From NCBI RefSeq assembly GCF_050896395.1, contig NZ_JBPBBA010000018.1, positions 1 through 64,000 on the forward strand: a stretch of DNA of 64,000 nt, given 5' to 3'. Every line of letters begins with the position of its first letter. Position 1 is the stretch's first letter. Below the pieces are notes generated by a model that ran no database searches, was not told the origin of the DNA, and was given only the letters and a program-made list of their open reading frames with translations. The position numbers were made by a program, and so were the translations under genes. Shown piece by piece: positions 1 through 8,478 of this stretch. The DNA comes from Nioella aestuarii (GTDB lineage Bacteria > Pseudomonadota > Alphaproteobacteria > Rhodobacterales > Rhodobacteraceae).

Positions 1-86
1 TAAACTCAATCAAGGATGAGCCAGAGCCTCCAAAACAAAACCCGCTCTGATGTCCCAAATTATCTGACGACGGACAGTTATCCAGG

Positions 87-278
87 ATGACTTCCTACAT
101 TAATAGCTGGGCAGCCGCCCATGCCTACTGCAACGATATCTCGATGATACATCAAGATGGCTTGGATTGCATCGCAGCAGTGCGTGAGCAACACCAGATA
201 TCTGAACAGGAACTATCAGACGCACAGGATGCTTTTACTCGAGCAACATACCGCCCAAAGTCTAAGCTTGGGGGGTAA
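87..278 (+). CDS. Small hypothetical protein, doubtful
   Basis: A 63-residue reading frame starting at ATG. The product is predicted to be mostly helical and acidic in its second half, with two Cys and no signal peptide or membrane segment. The only purine-rich stretch upstream (CAGG) touches the start codon, so a convincing ribosome site is missing. I do not recognise the family. It sits alone at the window edge before a repeat-like stretch and could be a decayed gene or a chance frame. Confidence 0.25.
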   Translation: MTSYINSWAAAHAYCNDISMIHQDGLDCIAAVREQHQISEQELSDAQDAFTRATYRPKSKLGG

Positions 279-304
279 GTGAGGCACTGAATTTTCGCCG
301 ATAA

Positions 305-400
305 AGGGTTCTGCCGCTGACCTCGCAGGTCGATTCTGCTTCCGGCCCAATGCAGTCGTTCATCCCCGGGGCGTCATTCTGCGATTGTATCCCACTTAGC
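305..400. repeat. Degenerate interspersed repeat, copy 1, in a 355-base gap
   Basis: The gap between the doubtful small frame and the regulator gene (279-633) contains GCTTCCGGCCCAATGC at 338-353. This matches 15 of 16 bases of 13694-13709, another intergenic stretch, and both are preceded by CGATTC a few bases upstream. I see no convincing gene in the rest of the gap. Confidence 0.4.
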
Positions 401-633
401 TGACATTCACGTACCCAGCTGCTCTTATGCTGCTCGAGGGACGGCCAAGCGCAAAGATGGCTTTGTCCACCTTGGATGTGACTTTCGGAGTTCACGTCGC
501 GCGGGAAGCGACATTGCTACTTCGGTCGCGGCATTCCTCAGTTTCGATTTCGCACTTTATTTTTACCCGTCAATCTCATGGCGAAGAAGCTCAACGGAAC
601 CGGCCACTTGGCCAAAGTCCCGGCGTCCTGGGG

Positions 634-1332
634 TTAGCTCGAAAAATCATCAATAAGCGGGTCCGGCTTGGCGAAGGCCTCAAGCGTAGCCGGATCCCCG
701 ATCTCGACGACATTGCCGTCAACCTTCACACCGTAGCTTTGAAGTGATTTGAAGGCGCGGCTCAGGTTTTCCGGCGTCATTCCCAGCAAGGCGGCCAGGC
801 GGCGCTTTTCGAAGGGCAGGTCGAACTGTCCGGTCCCACCCGTCAGGCTATCGTGGCGCAGCAGGTAGTTGGCGAGCCGTTCCAAGGAGGTGCGGAGCTT
901 GAGGTCCTTGTGGGATTTCACCACCGAGCGATAGCATTGGGCCAGTTCGGTCACAATGGCGCGGGCAAAGATGGCGTCCTTGTCAAAAATGTCCCGTACA
1001 TCCTGGCTTGGGATCAGGGCAATCCGACTTTTTTCAAGTGTTCGGGCCGACATCAGATAGGGCGCATCCCGGATCGTCGCCGCCAGGATGAAGGTAGAGA
1101 TCGGGCGTACCGTGGCCATGCTGGTTTCGCGCCCGTTCCAGCTGGAAAAGAGCTCCACCGACCCTGACAGGATCACGTGCAGAAAGTCGCTTGGATCGCC
1201 TTCATTGATCAACTCGATCTGCGGCGGAAAGTTCTGAACATAAGAGCCGCGCATCAGGTTGCGAAACCTGTCGGCATCCATTTCCGAGAACAGACGGAGG
1301 GTTCGAACCTCTGGAAAATACGACTCGGGCAT
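634..1332 (-). CDS. narR: Crp/Fnr-family regulator, NarR-like
   Basis: A 232-residue regulator with an N-terminal cyclic-nucleotide-type beta-barrel (about residues 10-120), a dimerisation helix and a C-terminal winged helix (about 150-215) with the TPENLSRAFKSL recognition segment typical of Crp/Fnr proteins. It has no N-terminal Cys cluster for a [4Fe-4S] centre, as in NarR-type rather than Fnr-type members. A TTG start at 1365 would add 11 residues. I prefer the ATG at 1332 because GGGGAGG lies 12 bases upstream and because an FNR-type box at 1359-1372 overlaps the TTG. It diverges from the nitrate transporter and reductase genes, as narR does in Paracoccus, so nitrate- or nitrite-responsive activation of the nar operon is the likely role. 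The narR name is inference from context. Confidence 0.75.
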   Translation of the reverse strand: MPESYFPEVRTLRLFSEMDADRFRNLMRGSYVQNFPPQIELINEGDPSDFLHVILSGSVELFSSWNGRETSMATVRPISTFILAATIRDAPYLMSARTLEKSRIALIPSQDVRDIFDKDAIFARAIVTELAQCYRSVVKSHKDLKLRTSLERLANYLLRHDSLTGGTGQFDLPFEKRRLAALLGMTPENLSRAFKSLQSYGVKVDGNVVEIGDPATLEAFAKPDPLIDDFSS

Positions 1333-1358
1333 GATCGGTTCTGGCCTCCCCTCGTGAA

Positions 1359-1372
1359 TTGACAAATATCAA
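1359..1372. promoter_or_regulatory. FNR-type box at the narR-like gene
   Basis: TTGAC-AAAT-ATCAA, one base off the FNR consensus TTGAT-N4-ATCAA. Its centre is about 33 bases upstream of the preferred regulator start, which suggests autoregulation or control by FnrL. Confidence 0.6.
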
Positions 1373-1494
1373 TCGGAAGCTCCGGAAAGGTCAAGGCATC
1401 GTTTGACCAGACCCTATGGGCGGATTGATCGGCCATGGCGACCCGGGTGACAAATTTCTATAACCCATTTATTTTGAACAAAAATTCCTGTTTT

Positions 1495-1508
1495 CTGATC
1501 CAGATCAA
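1495..1508. promoter_or_regulatory. FNR-type box upstream of narK1
   Basis: CTGAT-CCAG-ATCAA, one mismatch to the FNR consensus, centred about 89 bases before the narK1 ATG. The position fits activation of the nar operon by FnrL or by the adjacent Crp/Fnr regulator. Confidence 0.6.
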
Positions 1509-1590
1509 GTCCTGAGCCCGAAAAAACGAATGACCTTGGCCCCATTCTACAAGCGGCGGGGACCGACCTGCCCTGATTGGAGGGATCGTG

Positions 1591-3006
1591 ATGGAGCTGG
1601 AAAACAAGGCCACGGCACTGTGGTCAAATTTCCTGAACGTGAAGATGCCGCAGATCAGGACGTTCCACATGACGTGGTTCGCCTTCTTCTCGTGTTTCTT
1701 CGCATGGTTCGGCATTGCCCCGCTGATGGCGGTGGTGCGGGACGAACTGCAATTGACACAAAACCAAATTGGCTGGGCCATTATCGGGTCGGTCTCGATC
1801 ACCATTTTCGCACGGTTGTTCATTGGTTGGCTTTGCGACCGGATCGGGCCGCGGAAATCCTACACCTGGCTCTTGATCCTGGGATCGTTGCCGGTGATGG
1901 GGATCGGCCTGTCGTGGAACTTCGAAAGCTTCCTGCTGTTCCGGGTTCTGATCGGCGGGATCGGGGCGTCCTTCGTGATCACCCAGTACCATACCAGCGT
2001 GATGTTCGCGCCAAACGTGGTGGGTCAGGCGAATGCGACCTCGGCTGGTTGGGGCAATCTGGGCGGTGGCGTCACCCAGTTCGTCATGCCGTTGCTCTTT
2101 TCAGTCTTCGTGATTGGCTTCGGCTTCTCCGAGGCCATCGGCTGGCGCCTGTCCATGGTCGTCGTCGGCGTCATCATCTTCCTGGTCGGCATCGCCTACT
2201 ACTTCCTGACCCAGGATGCGCCAGACGGCAATTTCGACGAGCTGCGCGCCAAGGGCCGCATGGCGGAGAAGAAACATGTCACCGGCAACTATATGCAGGC
2301 CCTCAAGGACCCGCGGGTTTGGGTTTTGTTCGTCATCTATGGCGCCTGCTTCGGGATCGAGCTGACCGTTAACAACGTCGCCGCGCTCTACTTCGCGGAC
2401 TATTTCGACCTCAGCCTTGTGGCGGCGGGTTTCGTGGCGGCCTCATTCGGTCTGATGAACCTCTTTGCCCGGACGCTTGGCGGCATCTTCGGGGATAACT
2501 TCGGGGCACTCTGGGGTTTGCGGGGCCGTGCCTTCTGGCTATTCGTATGCCTGCTCTTTGAAGGCATCGCGCTGATGATCTTCAGCCAGATGCAGGTTCT
2601 GTTCCTGGCCCTGCCCGCGCTGATCGTCTTCTCGCTCTTCACCCAGATGTCGGAAGGCGCCACCTATTCGGTCGTTCCCTTCATCAACAAGAAGGCGCTC
2701 GGCGCTGTGGCCGGTGTGGTCGGTGCGGGTGGCAATGCAGGCGCGGTTCTGGCGGGCTTCCTGTTCAAGAACATGATCGACTGGAGCCAGGCCTTCCTAA
2801 TCCTCGGCATCGTGGTGACCTGCGCCTCGTTCCTGGCCTTCTTTGTGCGCTTCTCGACGCAGCAGGAAGACGAACAGCGTGCCGCCTTTGCCGCCGCCAA
2901 TATTGAGACCCTGCGCAAGCGGGCCGAGAAGGCGAACGCCGCGCTGGAAGAGGGGCTGATCGCGATCGAGACCCGCAATCGCAGCTCCGAGCAGCCTGCT
3001 CAGTAA
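1591..3006 (+). CDS. narK: Nitrate transporter NarK1 (MFS)
   Basis: A 471-residue major facilitator protein with 12 predicted membrane segments. It shows the nitrate/nitrite porter signature (GQANATSAGWGNLGGG region, about residues 148-163) and a second Gly-rich signature (AGVVGAGGNAGAV) in the C-terminal half. NarK1-type proteins are thought to be proton/nitrate symporters that start anaerobic nitrate uptake. GGAGGG lies 6 bases before ATG 1591; a GTG at 1588 is a possible alternative. It is the first gene of the nar operon, 58 bases from narK2. In Paracoccus the two are fused into one polypeptide; here they are separate genes. Confidence 0.92.
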   Translation: MELENKATALWSNFLNVKMPQIRTFHMTWFAFFSCFFAWFGIAPLMAVVRDELQLTQNQIGWAIIGSVSITIFARLFIGWLCDRIGPRKSYTWLLILGSLPVMGIGLSWNFESFLLFRVLIGGIGASFVITQYHTSVMFAPNVVGQANATSAGWGNLGGGVTQFVMPLLFSVFVIGFGFSEAIGWRLSMVVVGVIIFLVGIAYYFLTQDAPDGNFDELRAKGRMAEKKHVTGNYMQALKDPRVWVLFVIYGACFGIELTVNNVAALYFADYFDLSLVAAGFVAASFGLMNLFARTLGGIFGDNFGALWGLRGRAFWLFVCLLFEGIALMIFSQMQVLFLALPALIVFSLFTQMSEGATYSVVPFINKKALGAVAGVVGAGGNAGAVLAGFLFKNMIDWSQAFLILGIVVTCASFLAFFVRFSTQQEDEQRAAFAAANIETLRKRAEKANAALEEGLIAIETRNRSSEQPAQ

Positions 3007-3064
3007 ACCCTGATTTGGTGGGCCGAGGACCGGCCCGCCTCAACCTCCAGCAAGGAGAGACGCC

Positions 3065-4681
3065 TTGGGACAAGACCTTAGAAACTGGACACCGGATGAC
3101 GAAGGCTTCTGGTCATCAACCGGCAAGTCCATCGCTAACCGAAACCTGTGGATATCCATTCCATCGCTGCTTTGCGGCTTCGCAGTGTGGCTCTACTGGG
3201 GGATCATCACCGTTCAGATGATTAACCTGGGCTTCGCCTTCGAGAACTCGCAACTCTTCACCCTGGCCGCCATCGCCGGTCTGGCGGGGGCAACGCTGCG
3301 CATCCCCTCAACCTTCTTCATCCGCATCGCGGGCGGTCGTAACACGATCTTCTTCACCACTGCGCTGCTGATGATCCCGGCTGCCCTGACCGGTTTTGCG
3401 CTGCAGAACCCGGACACGCCGCTCTGGTGGTTCCAGATCCTCGCCTTCCTGTCCGGCATCGGCGGCGGCAACTTCTCTTCCTCGATGTCCAACATCTCGT
3501 TCTTCTTCCCCAAGAAGATCCAGGGCTATGCGCTTGGCATGAACGCAGGTCTGGGCAACTTCGGCGTGACCACGATGCAGATCGTGATCCCGCTGGTGAT
3601 GACCTTCGGACTGTTCGGCGGCGAGCCGATGATCCTTGAAAACACGTCCGGCACCTTCTTCGCGCGTATTCCAGCTGGGTCCGAGACCTATATCCAGAAT
3701 GCCGGTTACATCTGGCTGGTTTTACTGATCCCGCTGGCCTTCGCGGGCTGGATCGGCATGAACAACATCCGTGACGAGCATGTCTCGCCCGATATCCCCA
3801 GCCCGATCGGCGCCTTCGGCATAATCACATTCATGCTCGTCATCGGCCTGATCACCTCGGCCCTCGGCATCTGGCTAATGTTGCCGGGTGTGGAAGGCGG
3901 CCTTCCCTCTTCCGGTATAAACCTGTCGAAGTGGATCGTGCTGCCGATCGTCATCGCGCTGACTGTTCTGGGGCTCAAGATGATCCCCGGTGCCGTGGGC
4001 CAGAACCTGACCCGCCAGTACAAGATCTTCGGCAACAAGCATACTTGGGCGATGACGGTCATCTACACCATGACCTTCGGCAGCTTTATCGGCTATTCGG
4101 CAGCGCTGGCGCTAACCATCAAGGTGGTCTTCGGCTTCCAGCACCTGATGGTCGATGGCGTGATGACCCACAGCACGGCAAACCCCGATGGCCCCTCGGC
4201 CCTGATGTTCGCATGGATGGGACCGTTTATCGGTGCGCTGATTCGACCGATTGGCGGCATGATGGCTGACAAGCTGGGTGGCGCCCGCGTGACGCAGTGG
4301 ATTTCGATCGTGATGGTCGCCTCTGCCCTGGGCGTGGCTTACTTCATCCAGGCAGCCTATGCCTCGGCGACCCCGCAGGACTACTTCCTGCCCTTCCTGA
4401 TCCTGTTCCTGATCCTCTTCGCTGCAACAGGCATCGGCAATGGCTCGACCTTCCGCACCATCGCTGTCGCGTTCAACAAGGAACAGGCAGGTCCCGTCCT
4501 GGGCTGGACTGCTGCGGTTGCCGCCTATGGCGCGTTTATCATCCCCAAGGTCTTCGGCGAACAGATGAGCGCCGGAACCCCGGAATACGCGCTCTACGGG
4601 TTTGCAGCCTTCTACGTGCTCTGCATCGCCATCAACTGGTGGTTCTACCTGCGCCCCGGCGCCTACATCCAGAACCCCTGA
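3065..4681 (+). CDS. narK2: Nitrate/nitrite antiporter NarK2 (MFS)
   Basis: A 538-residue MFS protein of the NarK2 type, thought to exchange nitrate for nitrite across the inner membrane. It has the signature MNAGLGNFGVTTMQ in the N-terminal half and a shorter counterpart (ATGIGNGSTF) in the C-terminal half. Translation appears to start at TTG 3065, with AAGGAGA 7 bases upstream; no ATG in this frame fits as well. It follows narK1 directly and precedes narG across a hairpin. Together the two transporters would let nitrate in and export nitrite as NarGHI works at the cytoplasmic face. Confidence 0.92.
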   Translation: MGQDLRNWTPDDEGFWSSTGKSIANRNLWISIPSLLCGFAVWLYWGIITVQMINLGFAFENSQLFTLAAIAGLAGATLRIPSTFFIRIAGGRNTIFFTTALLMIPAALTGFALQNPDTPLWWFQILAFLSGIGGGNFSSSMSNISFFFPKKIQGYALGMNAGLGNFGVTTMQIVIPLVMTFGLFGGEPMILENTSGTFFARIPAGSETYIQNAGYIWLVLLIPLAFAGWIGMNNIRDEHVSPDIPSPIGAFGIITFMLVIGLITSALGIWLMLPGVEGGLPSSGINLSKWIVLPIVIALTVLGLKMIPGAVGQNLTRQYKIFGNKHTWAMTVIYTMTFGSFIGYSAALALTIKVVFGFQHLMVDGVMTHSTANPDGPSALMFAWMGPFIGALIRPIGGMMADKLGGARVTQWISIVMVASALGVAYFIQAAYASATPQDYFLPFLILFLILFAATGIGNGSTFRTIAVAFNKEQAGPVLGWTAAVAAYGAFIIPKVFGEQMSAGTPEYALYGFAAFYVLCIAINWWFYLRPGAYIQNP

Positions 4682-4690
4682 TCTGACACC

Positions 4691-4722
4691 GGTCTGCCCC
4701 GCGAAACGCGCAGGGGCAGACC
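4691..4722 (+). terminator. Hairpin between narK2 and narG, attenuator or processing site
   Basis: Perfect 10-base arms (GGTCTGCCCC and GGGGCAGACC) around a 12-base loop that can add GCG/CGC pairing. No T-run follows, so full termination is unlikely. It could partly terminate the operon or protect mRNA ends and so set different transporter and reductase levels. Confidence 0.6.
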
Positions 4723-4749
4723 CCATCACCACCCCTCGGGAGCAAGAAA

Positions 4750-7700
4750 ATGAGCCACCTGCTCGACAGATTGAACTTCCTCCAGTCGAAAGAACTTGAC
4801 CAGTTTTCGGACGGTCACGGCCAGACGACCCGCGAGAACCGCGATTGGGAGGACACTTACAGAAACCGCTGGCGGCACGACAAAGTGGTCCGCTCGACCC
4901 ACGGGGTGAACTGCACCGGATCCTGTTCCTGGAAGATCTACGTGAAATCCGGGATCGTGACCTGGGAAACCCAGCAGACCGACTACCCGCGCACCCGGCC
5001 TGATCTGCCCAACCACGAACCACGTGGCTGCGCCCGTGGGGCAAGCTACAGCTGGTATCTCTATTCCGCCAACCGGGTGAAAAACCCGCTGGTGCGCGGC
5101 AGGCTGATGAAGGTCTGGCGCCGGATGCGCGAAACCATGAGCCCGATCGAGGCCTGGACCGCGATCCAGACCGACCCGATCCTGCGTGCCTCCTATACCG
5201 AGACGCGCGGAAAGGGCGGGTTCGTGCGCGCCAGCTGGGAAGAGGCGACCGAGATCACCGCCGCCGCCAACGCCTACACGGTCAAGACCTACGGTCCCGA
5301 CCGTGTCTTCGGTTTCTCGCCAATCCCTGCCATGTCGATGGTCAGCTATGCGGCGGGCAGCCGCTACCTGTCGCTGCTCGGCGGTGTCTGCATGAGCTTC
5401 TACGACTGGTACTGCGACCTGCCGCCCGCCAGCCCCATGACCTGGGGTGAACAGACGGACGTGCCGGAATCGGCTGACTGGTACAACGCGGGTTACCTGC
5501 TGCTGTGGGGCTCGAACGTGCCGCAAACGCGCACGCCGGATGCCCATTTCTACACCGAGGCCCGCTATCGCGGCACCAAGTCGGCCGTGATCTGCCCCGA
5601 CTATTCCGAGGCAGCCAAGTTCGGTGACGTTTGGCTCAACGCCAAGCAGGGTACCGATGCGGCGCTAGCCATGGCCTTCGGCCACGTGATCCTGCGCGAG
5701 TTCCATCTGGACCGACAGTCAGAGTATTTCGAGGACTACTGCCGCCGCTATTCCGACTTCCCGATGCTGGTGAAGCTGGAAGAAAGGGACGGCCGCCTTG
5801 TGCCGGGCCGCTTCCTGCGCGCCGACGATCTGGACGGCAAACTGGGAGAGGCCAACAACCCCGAGTGGAAGACCGTCGCCTGGGATCGCAGCTCAAAGGG
5901 GCTGGTCGCACCCAATGGCTCCATCGGCTACCGGTGGGGCGAGGACGGCGAGTGGAACCTTGAAGCCAAGGCCGACGGGGCCGACACGCATCTGGCCATG
6001 TCCTTCGTGCTGGACACCGACCATGACGACTTGGTGGGCGTCGACTTCCCCTATTTCGGCGCCAACGCGACCGAGGCGTTCTCGACCGGAGATGCGCGCC
6101 CCAATGTGCTGACCCGCAATATCCCGGTGAAAACGGTCCAGACCGCTGACGGCGAGATTCAGGTCGCCACGGTTTTTGACCTCTTCTGCGCCAACTACGG
6201 TCTCGACCGCGGCCTGGGTGGTGACTGGGTCAGCGCCAATTACGATGACGATATGCCGGGCACGCCTGCATGGGCGGAAAAGATCACCGGCGTTTCCCGC
6301 GACAAGATTATCCATGTCGCCCGCGACTTCGCGCTCAATGCCGAGAAGACCAGGGGCAAGTCGATGATAATCATCGGCGCTGCCATGAACCACTGGTACC
6401 ACATGGACATGAACTACCGTGGCGTCATCAACATGCTGGTGATGTGCGGGTGCGTGGGCCAGTCGGGCGGTGGCTGGGCGCATTACGTGGGGCAGGAAAA
6501 GCTGCGCCCGCAGACGGGCTGGCAGCCCTTGGCCTTCGCGCTCGACTGGGGCCGCCCGCCGCGCCACATGAACTCCACCTCCGCGTGGTATGCGCATACG
6601 GATCAATGGCGCTACGAGACGCTGACGGCGGGTGAAATCCTGTCGCCCACGGCTCCCGAGGGTGATTGGGATGCTTCGCTCATCGACTACAACATCCGGG
6701 CCGAGCGGATGGGCTGGCTGCCCTCTGCCCCGCAGCTGAAGACGAACCCGCTGGAGGTGGCCAAGGCCGCGAAGGCCGCAGGGAAAGAGATCCCGGCATA
6801 TGTGGCAGAGCAGTTGACATCCGGCGATCTGGAAATGTCCTGCGAGGACCCGGACGCACCGGAAAACTGGCCGCGCAACCTGTTCGTCTGGCGATCCAAC
6901 CTTCTGGGCTCGTCCGGCAAGGGGCATGAATACTTCCTCAAGCACCTTCTGGGCACCGATCACGGCGTGCTTGGCAAAGATCTGGGAGAAGAGGGCGGGC
7001 AACTGCCGAAGGAAGCCCAGTGGCATGAAGAAGGCCCGCGCGGCAAGCTAGACCTGCTTGTGACCATCGACTTCCGGATGAGCACGACCTGCGTCTATTC
7101 CGACATCGTGCTGCCCACGGCAAGCTGGTACGAAAAGAACGACCTCAACACCAGCGACATGCACCCGTTCATCCACCCGCTTCAGGCGGCGGTGGATCCG
7201 GCCTATGAAAGCAAGTCGGACTGGGAAATCTTCAAGGCCATCGCCAGGAAGTTCCAGGAGGTCGCACCGGAGATTTTGGGCCAGGAAACCGACATCGTCG
7301 CGCTGCCCATCCTGCACGACACGCCCGGCGAAGTGGCGCAGGATCAGGTCAAGGACTGGAAGAAGGGCGAATGTGACCTGATCCCGGGCAAGACCGCGCC
7401 GAACTATGTGCCGGTGGAACGGGACTACGGGGCGATCTACGACCGCTTCGTGGCGCTCGGCCCGCTCATGGACAAAGTCGGCAATGGTGGCAAGGGTATC
7501 GCGTGGAACACCCGCCACGAGGTGCAGCACCTGCGCGAGTTGAATGGCGAATGGCAGGATGGCCCCGCCAAGGGCTGCCCGAAGATCGTGTCGGATATCG
7601 ACGCGACCGAGGTTATCCTGATGCTGGCGCCTGAAACCAATGGCGAGGTGGCGGTCAAGGCCTGGGATGCTCTGTCCAAGGCCACGGGGCGCGACCACAC

Positions 7701-8478
7701 CCACCTGGCGCTGCCCAAGGAAGACGAAAAGATCCGCTTCCGAGATATCGCCGCACAGCCGCGCAAGATCATTTCCTCCCCCACATGGTCGGGGCTGGAA
7801 AGCGAAAAGGTCTGTTACAACGCAGGCTACACCAATGTCCACGAACTGATCCCCTGGCGCACACTCACGGGACGCCAACAGCTCTATCAGGATCATCTAT
7901 GGATGCGGGCGTTCGGCGAAGGCTTCATGTCCTACCGGCCACCGGTTGATCTCAAGACGATCACCAAGGATGTGCAGGATGACGGCGACAGCCTGGTGCT
8001 GAACTTCATCACCCCGCACCAGAAATGGGGCATCCACTCCACCTATTCCGACAACCTCTTGATGCTGACGCTCAACAGGGGCGGGCCGGTGATCTGGATC
8101 AGCGAGAACGACGCCAAACGCGCCGGGATCGTCGATAACGACTGGGTCGAGCTTTACAACGTCAACGGGGCGCTTACGGCCCGCGCAGTGGTCAGCCAGC
8201 GCATGAAGGATGGAACCACCTTCATGTATCACGCTCAGGAAAAGATTGTGAACACGCCCGGGTCCGAAAAGACCGGTCATCGCGGCGGCATCCACAACTC
8301 GGTCACGCGGGCGGTGCTGAAGCCAACCCACATGATCGGTGGCTATGCCCAGCAATCCTACGGCTTCAACTACTACGGAACCGTGGGCTCGAACCGCGAT
8401 GAATTCGTTGTCGTCAGGAAAATGAAAAAGGTCGACTGGCTCGACCGCGAAGCGACCGCAAAGGAGGCCGCAGAATGA
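4750..8478 (+). CDS. narG: Respiratory nitrate reductase alpha subunit NarG
   Basis: A 1242-residue catalytic subunit, full length for the family. It binds Mo-bisMGD and one [4Fe-4S] cluster and reduces nitrate to nitrite at the cytoplasmic face of the membrane. The N-terminal cluster region HGVNCTGSC (His51, Cys55, Cys59) has the unusual His ligand of NarG. The Mo-ligand Asp lies in YCDLPP at Asp223. The cofactor-binding segments (LLLWGSNVPQTRTPDAH and the C-terminal molydopterin-dinucleotide domain) are intact. An AGCAAG stretch precedes ATG 4750. The stop overlaps the narH start by 4 bases, indicating translational coupling. No Tat signal is obvious, as expected for a NarG-type subunit with only a remnant. 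Confidence 0.97.
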   Translation: MSHLLDRLNFLQSKELDQFSDGHGQTTRENRDWEDTYRNRWRHDKVVRSTHGVNCTGSCSWKIYVKSGIVTWETQQTDYPRTRPDLPNHEPRGCARGASYSWYLYSANRVKNPLVRGRLMKVWRRMRETMSPIEAWTAIQTDPILRASYTETRGKGGFVRASWEEATEITAAANAYTVKTYGPDRVFGFSPIPAMSMVSYAAGSRYLSLLGGVCMSFYDWYCDLPPASPMTWGEQTDVPESADWYNAGYLLLWGSNVPQTRTPDAHFYTEARYRGTKSAVICPDYSEAAKFGDVWLNAKQGTDAALAMAFGHVILREFHLDRQSEYFEDYCRRYSDFPMLVKLEERDGRLVPGRFLRADDLDGKLGEANNPEWKTVAWDRSSKGLVAPNGSIGYRWGEDGEWNLEAKADGADTHLAMSFVLDTDHDDLVGVDFPYFGANATEAFSTGDARPNVLTRNIPVKTVQTADGEIQVATVFDLFCANYGLDRGLGGDWVSANYDDDMPGTPAWAEKITGVSRDKIIHVARDFALNAEKTRGKSMIIIGAAMNHWYHMDMNYRGVINMLVMCGCVGQSGGGWAHYVGQEKLRPQTGWQPLAFALDWGRPPRHMNSTSAWYAHTDQWRYETLTAGEILSPTAPEGDWDASLIDYNIRAERMGWLPSAPQLKTNPLEVAKAAKAAGKEIPAYVAEQLTSGDLEMSCEDPDAPENWPRNLFVWRSNLLGSSGKGHEYFLKHLLGTDHGVLGKDLGEEGGQLPKEAQWHEEGPRGKLDLLVTIDFRMSTTCVYSDIVLPTASWYEKNDLNTSDMHPFIHPLQAAVDPAYESKSDWEIFKAIARKFQEVAPEILGQETDIVALPILHDTPGEVAQDQVKDWKKGECDLIPGKTAPNYVPVERDYGAIYDRFVALGPLMDKVGNGGKGIAWNTRHEVQHLRELNGEWQDGPAKGCPKIVSDIDATEVILMLAPETNGEVAVKAWDALSKATGRDHTHLALPKEDEKIRFRDIAAQPRKIISSPTWSGLESEKVCYNAGYTNVHELIPWRTLTGRQQLYQDHLWMRAFGEGFMSYRPPVDLKTITKDVQDDGDSLVLNFITPHQKWGIHSTYSDNLLMLTLNRGGPVIWISENDAKRAGIVDNDWVELYNVNGALTARAVVSQRMKDGTTFMYHAQEKIVNTPGSEKTGHRGGIHNSVTRAVLKPTHMIGGYAQQSYGFNYYGTVGSNRDEFVVVRKMKKVDWLDREATAKEAAE

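Noticed and set aside
5893..7026. A 377-codon minus-strand frame inside narG, with others at 4726-5547 and 7048-7896
   Set aside because: They are shadow frames of narG, caused by high GC at third positions.
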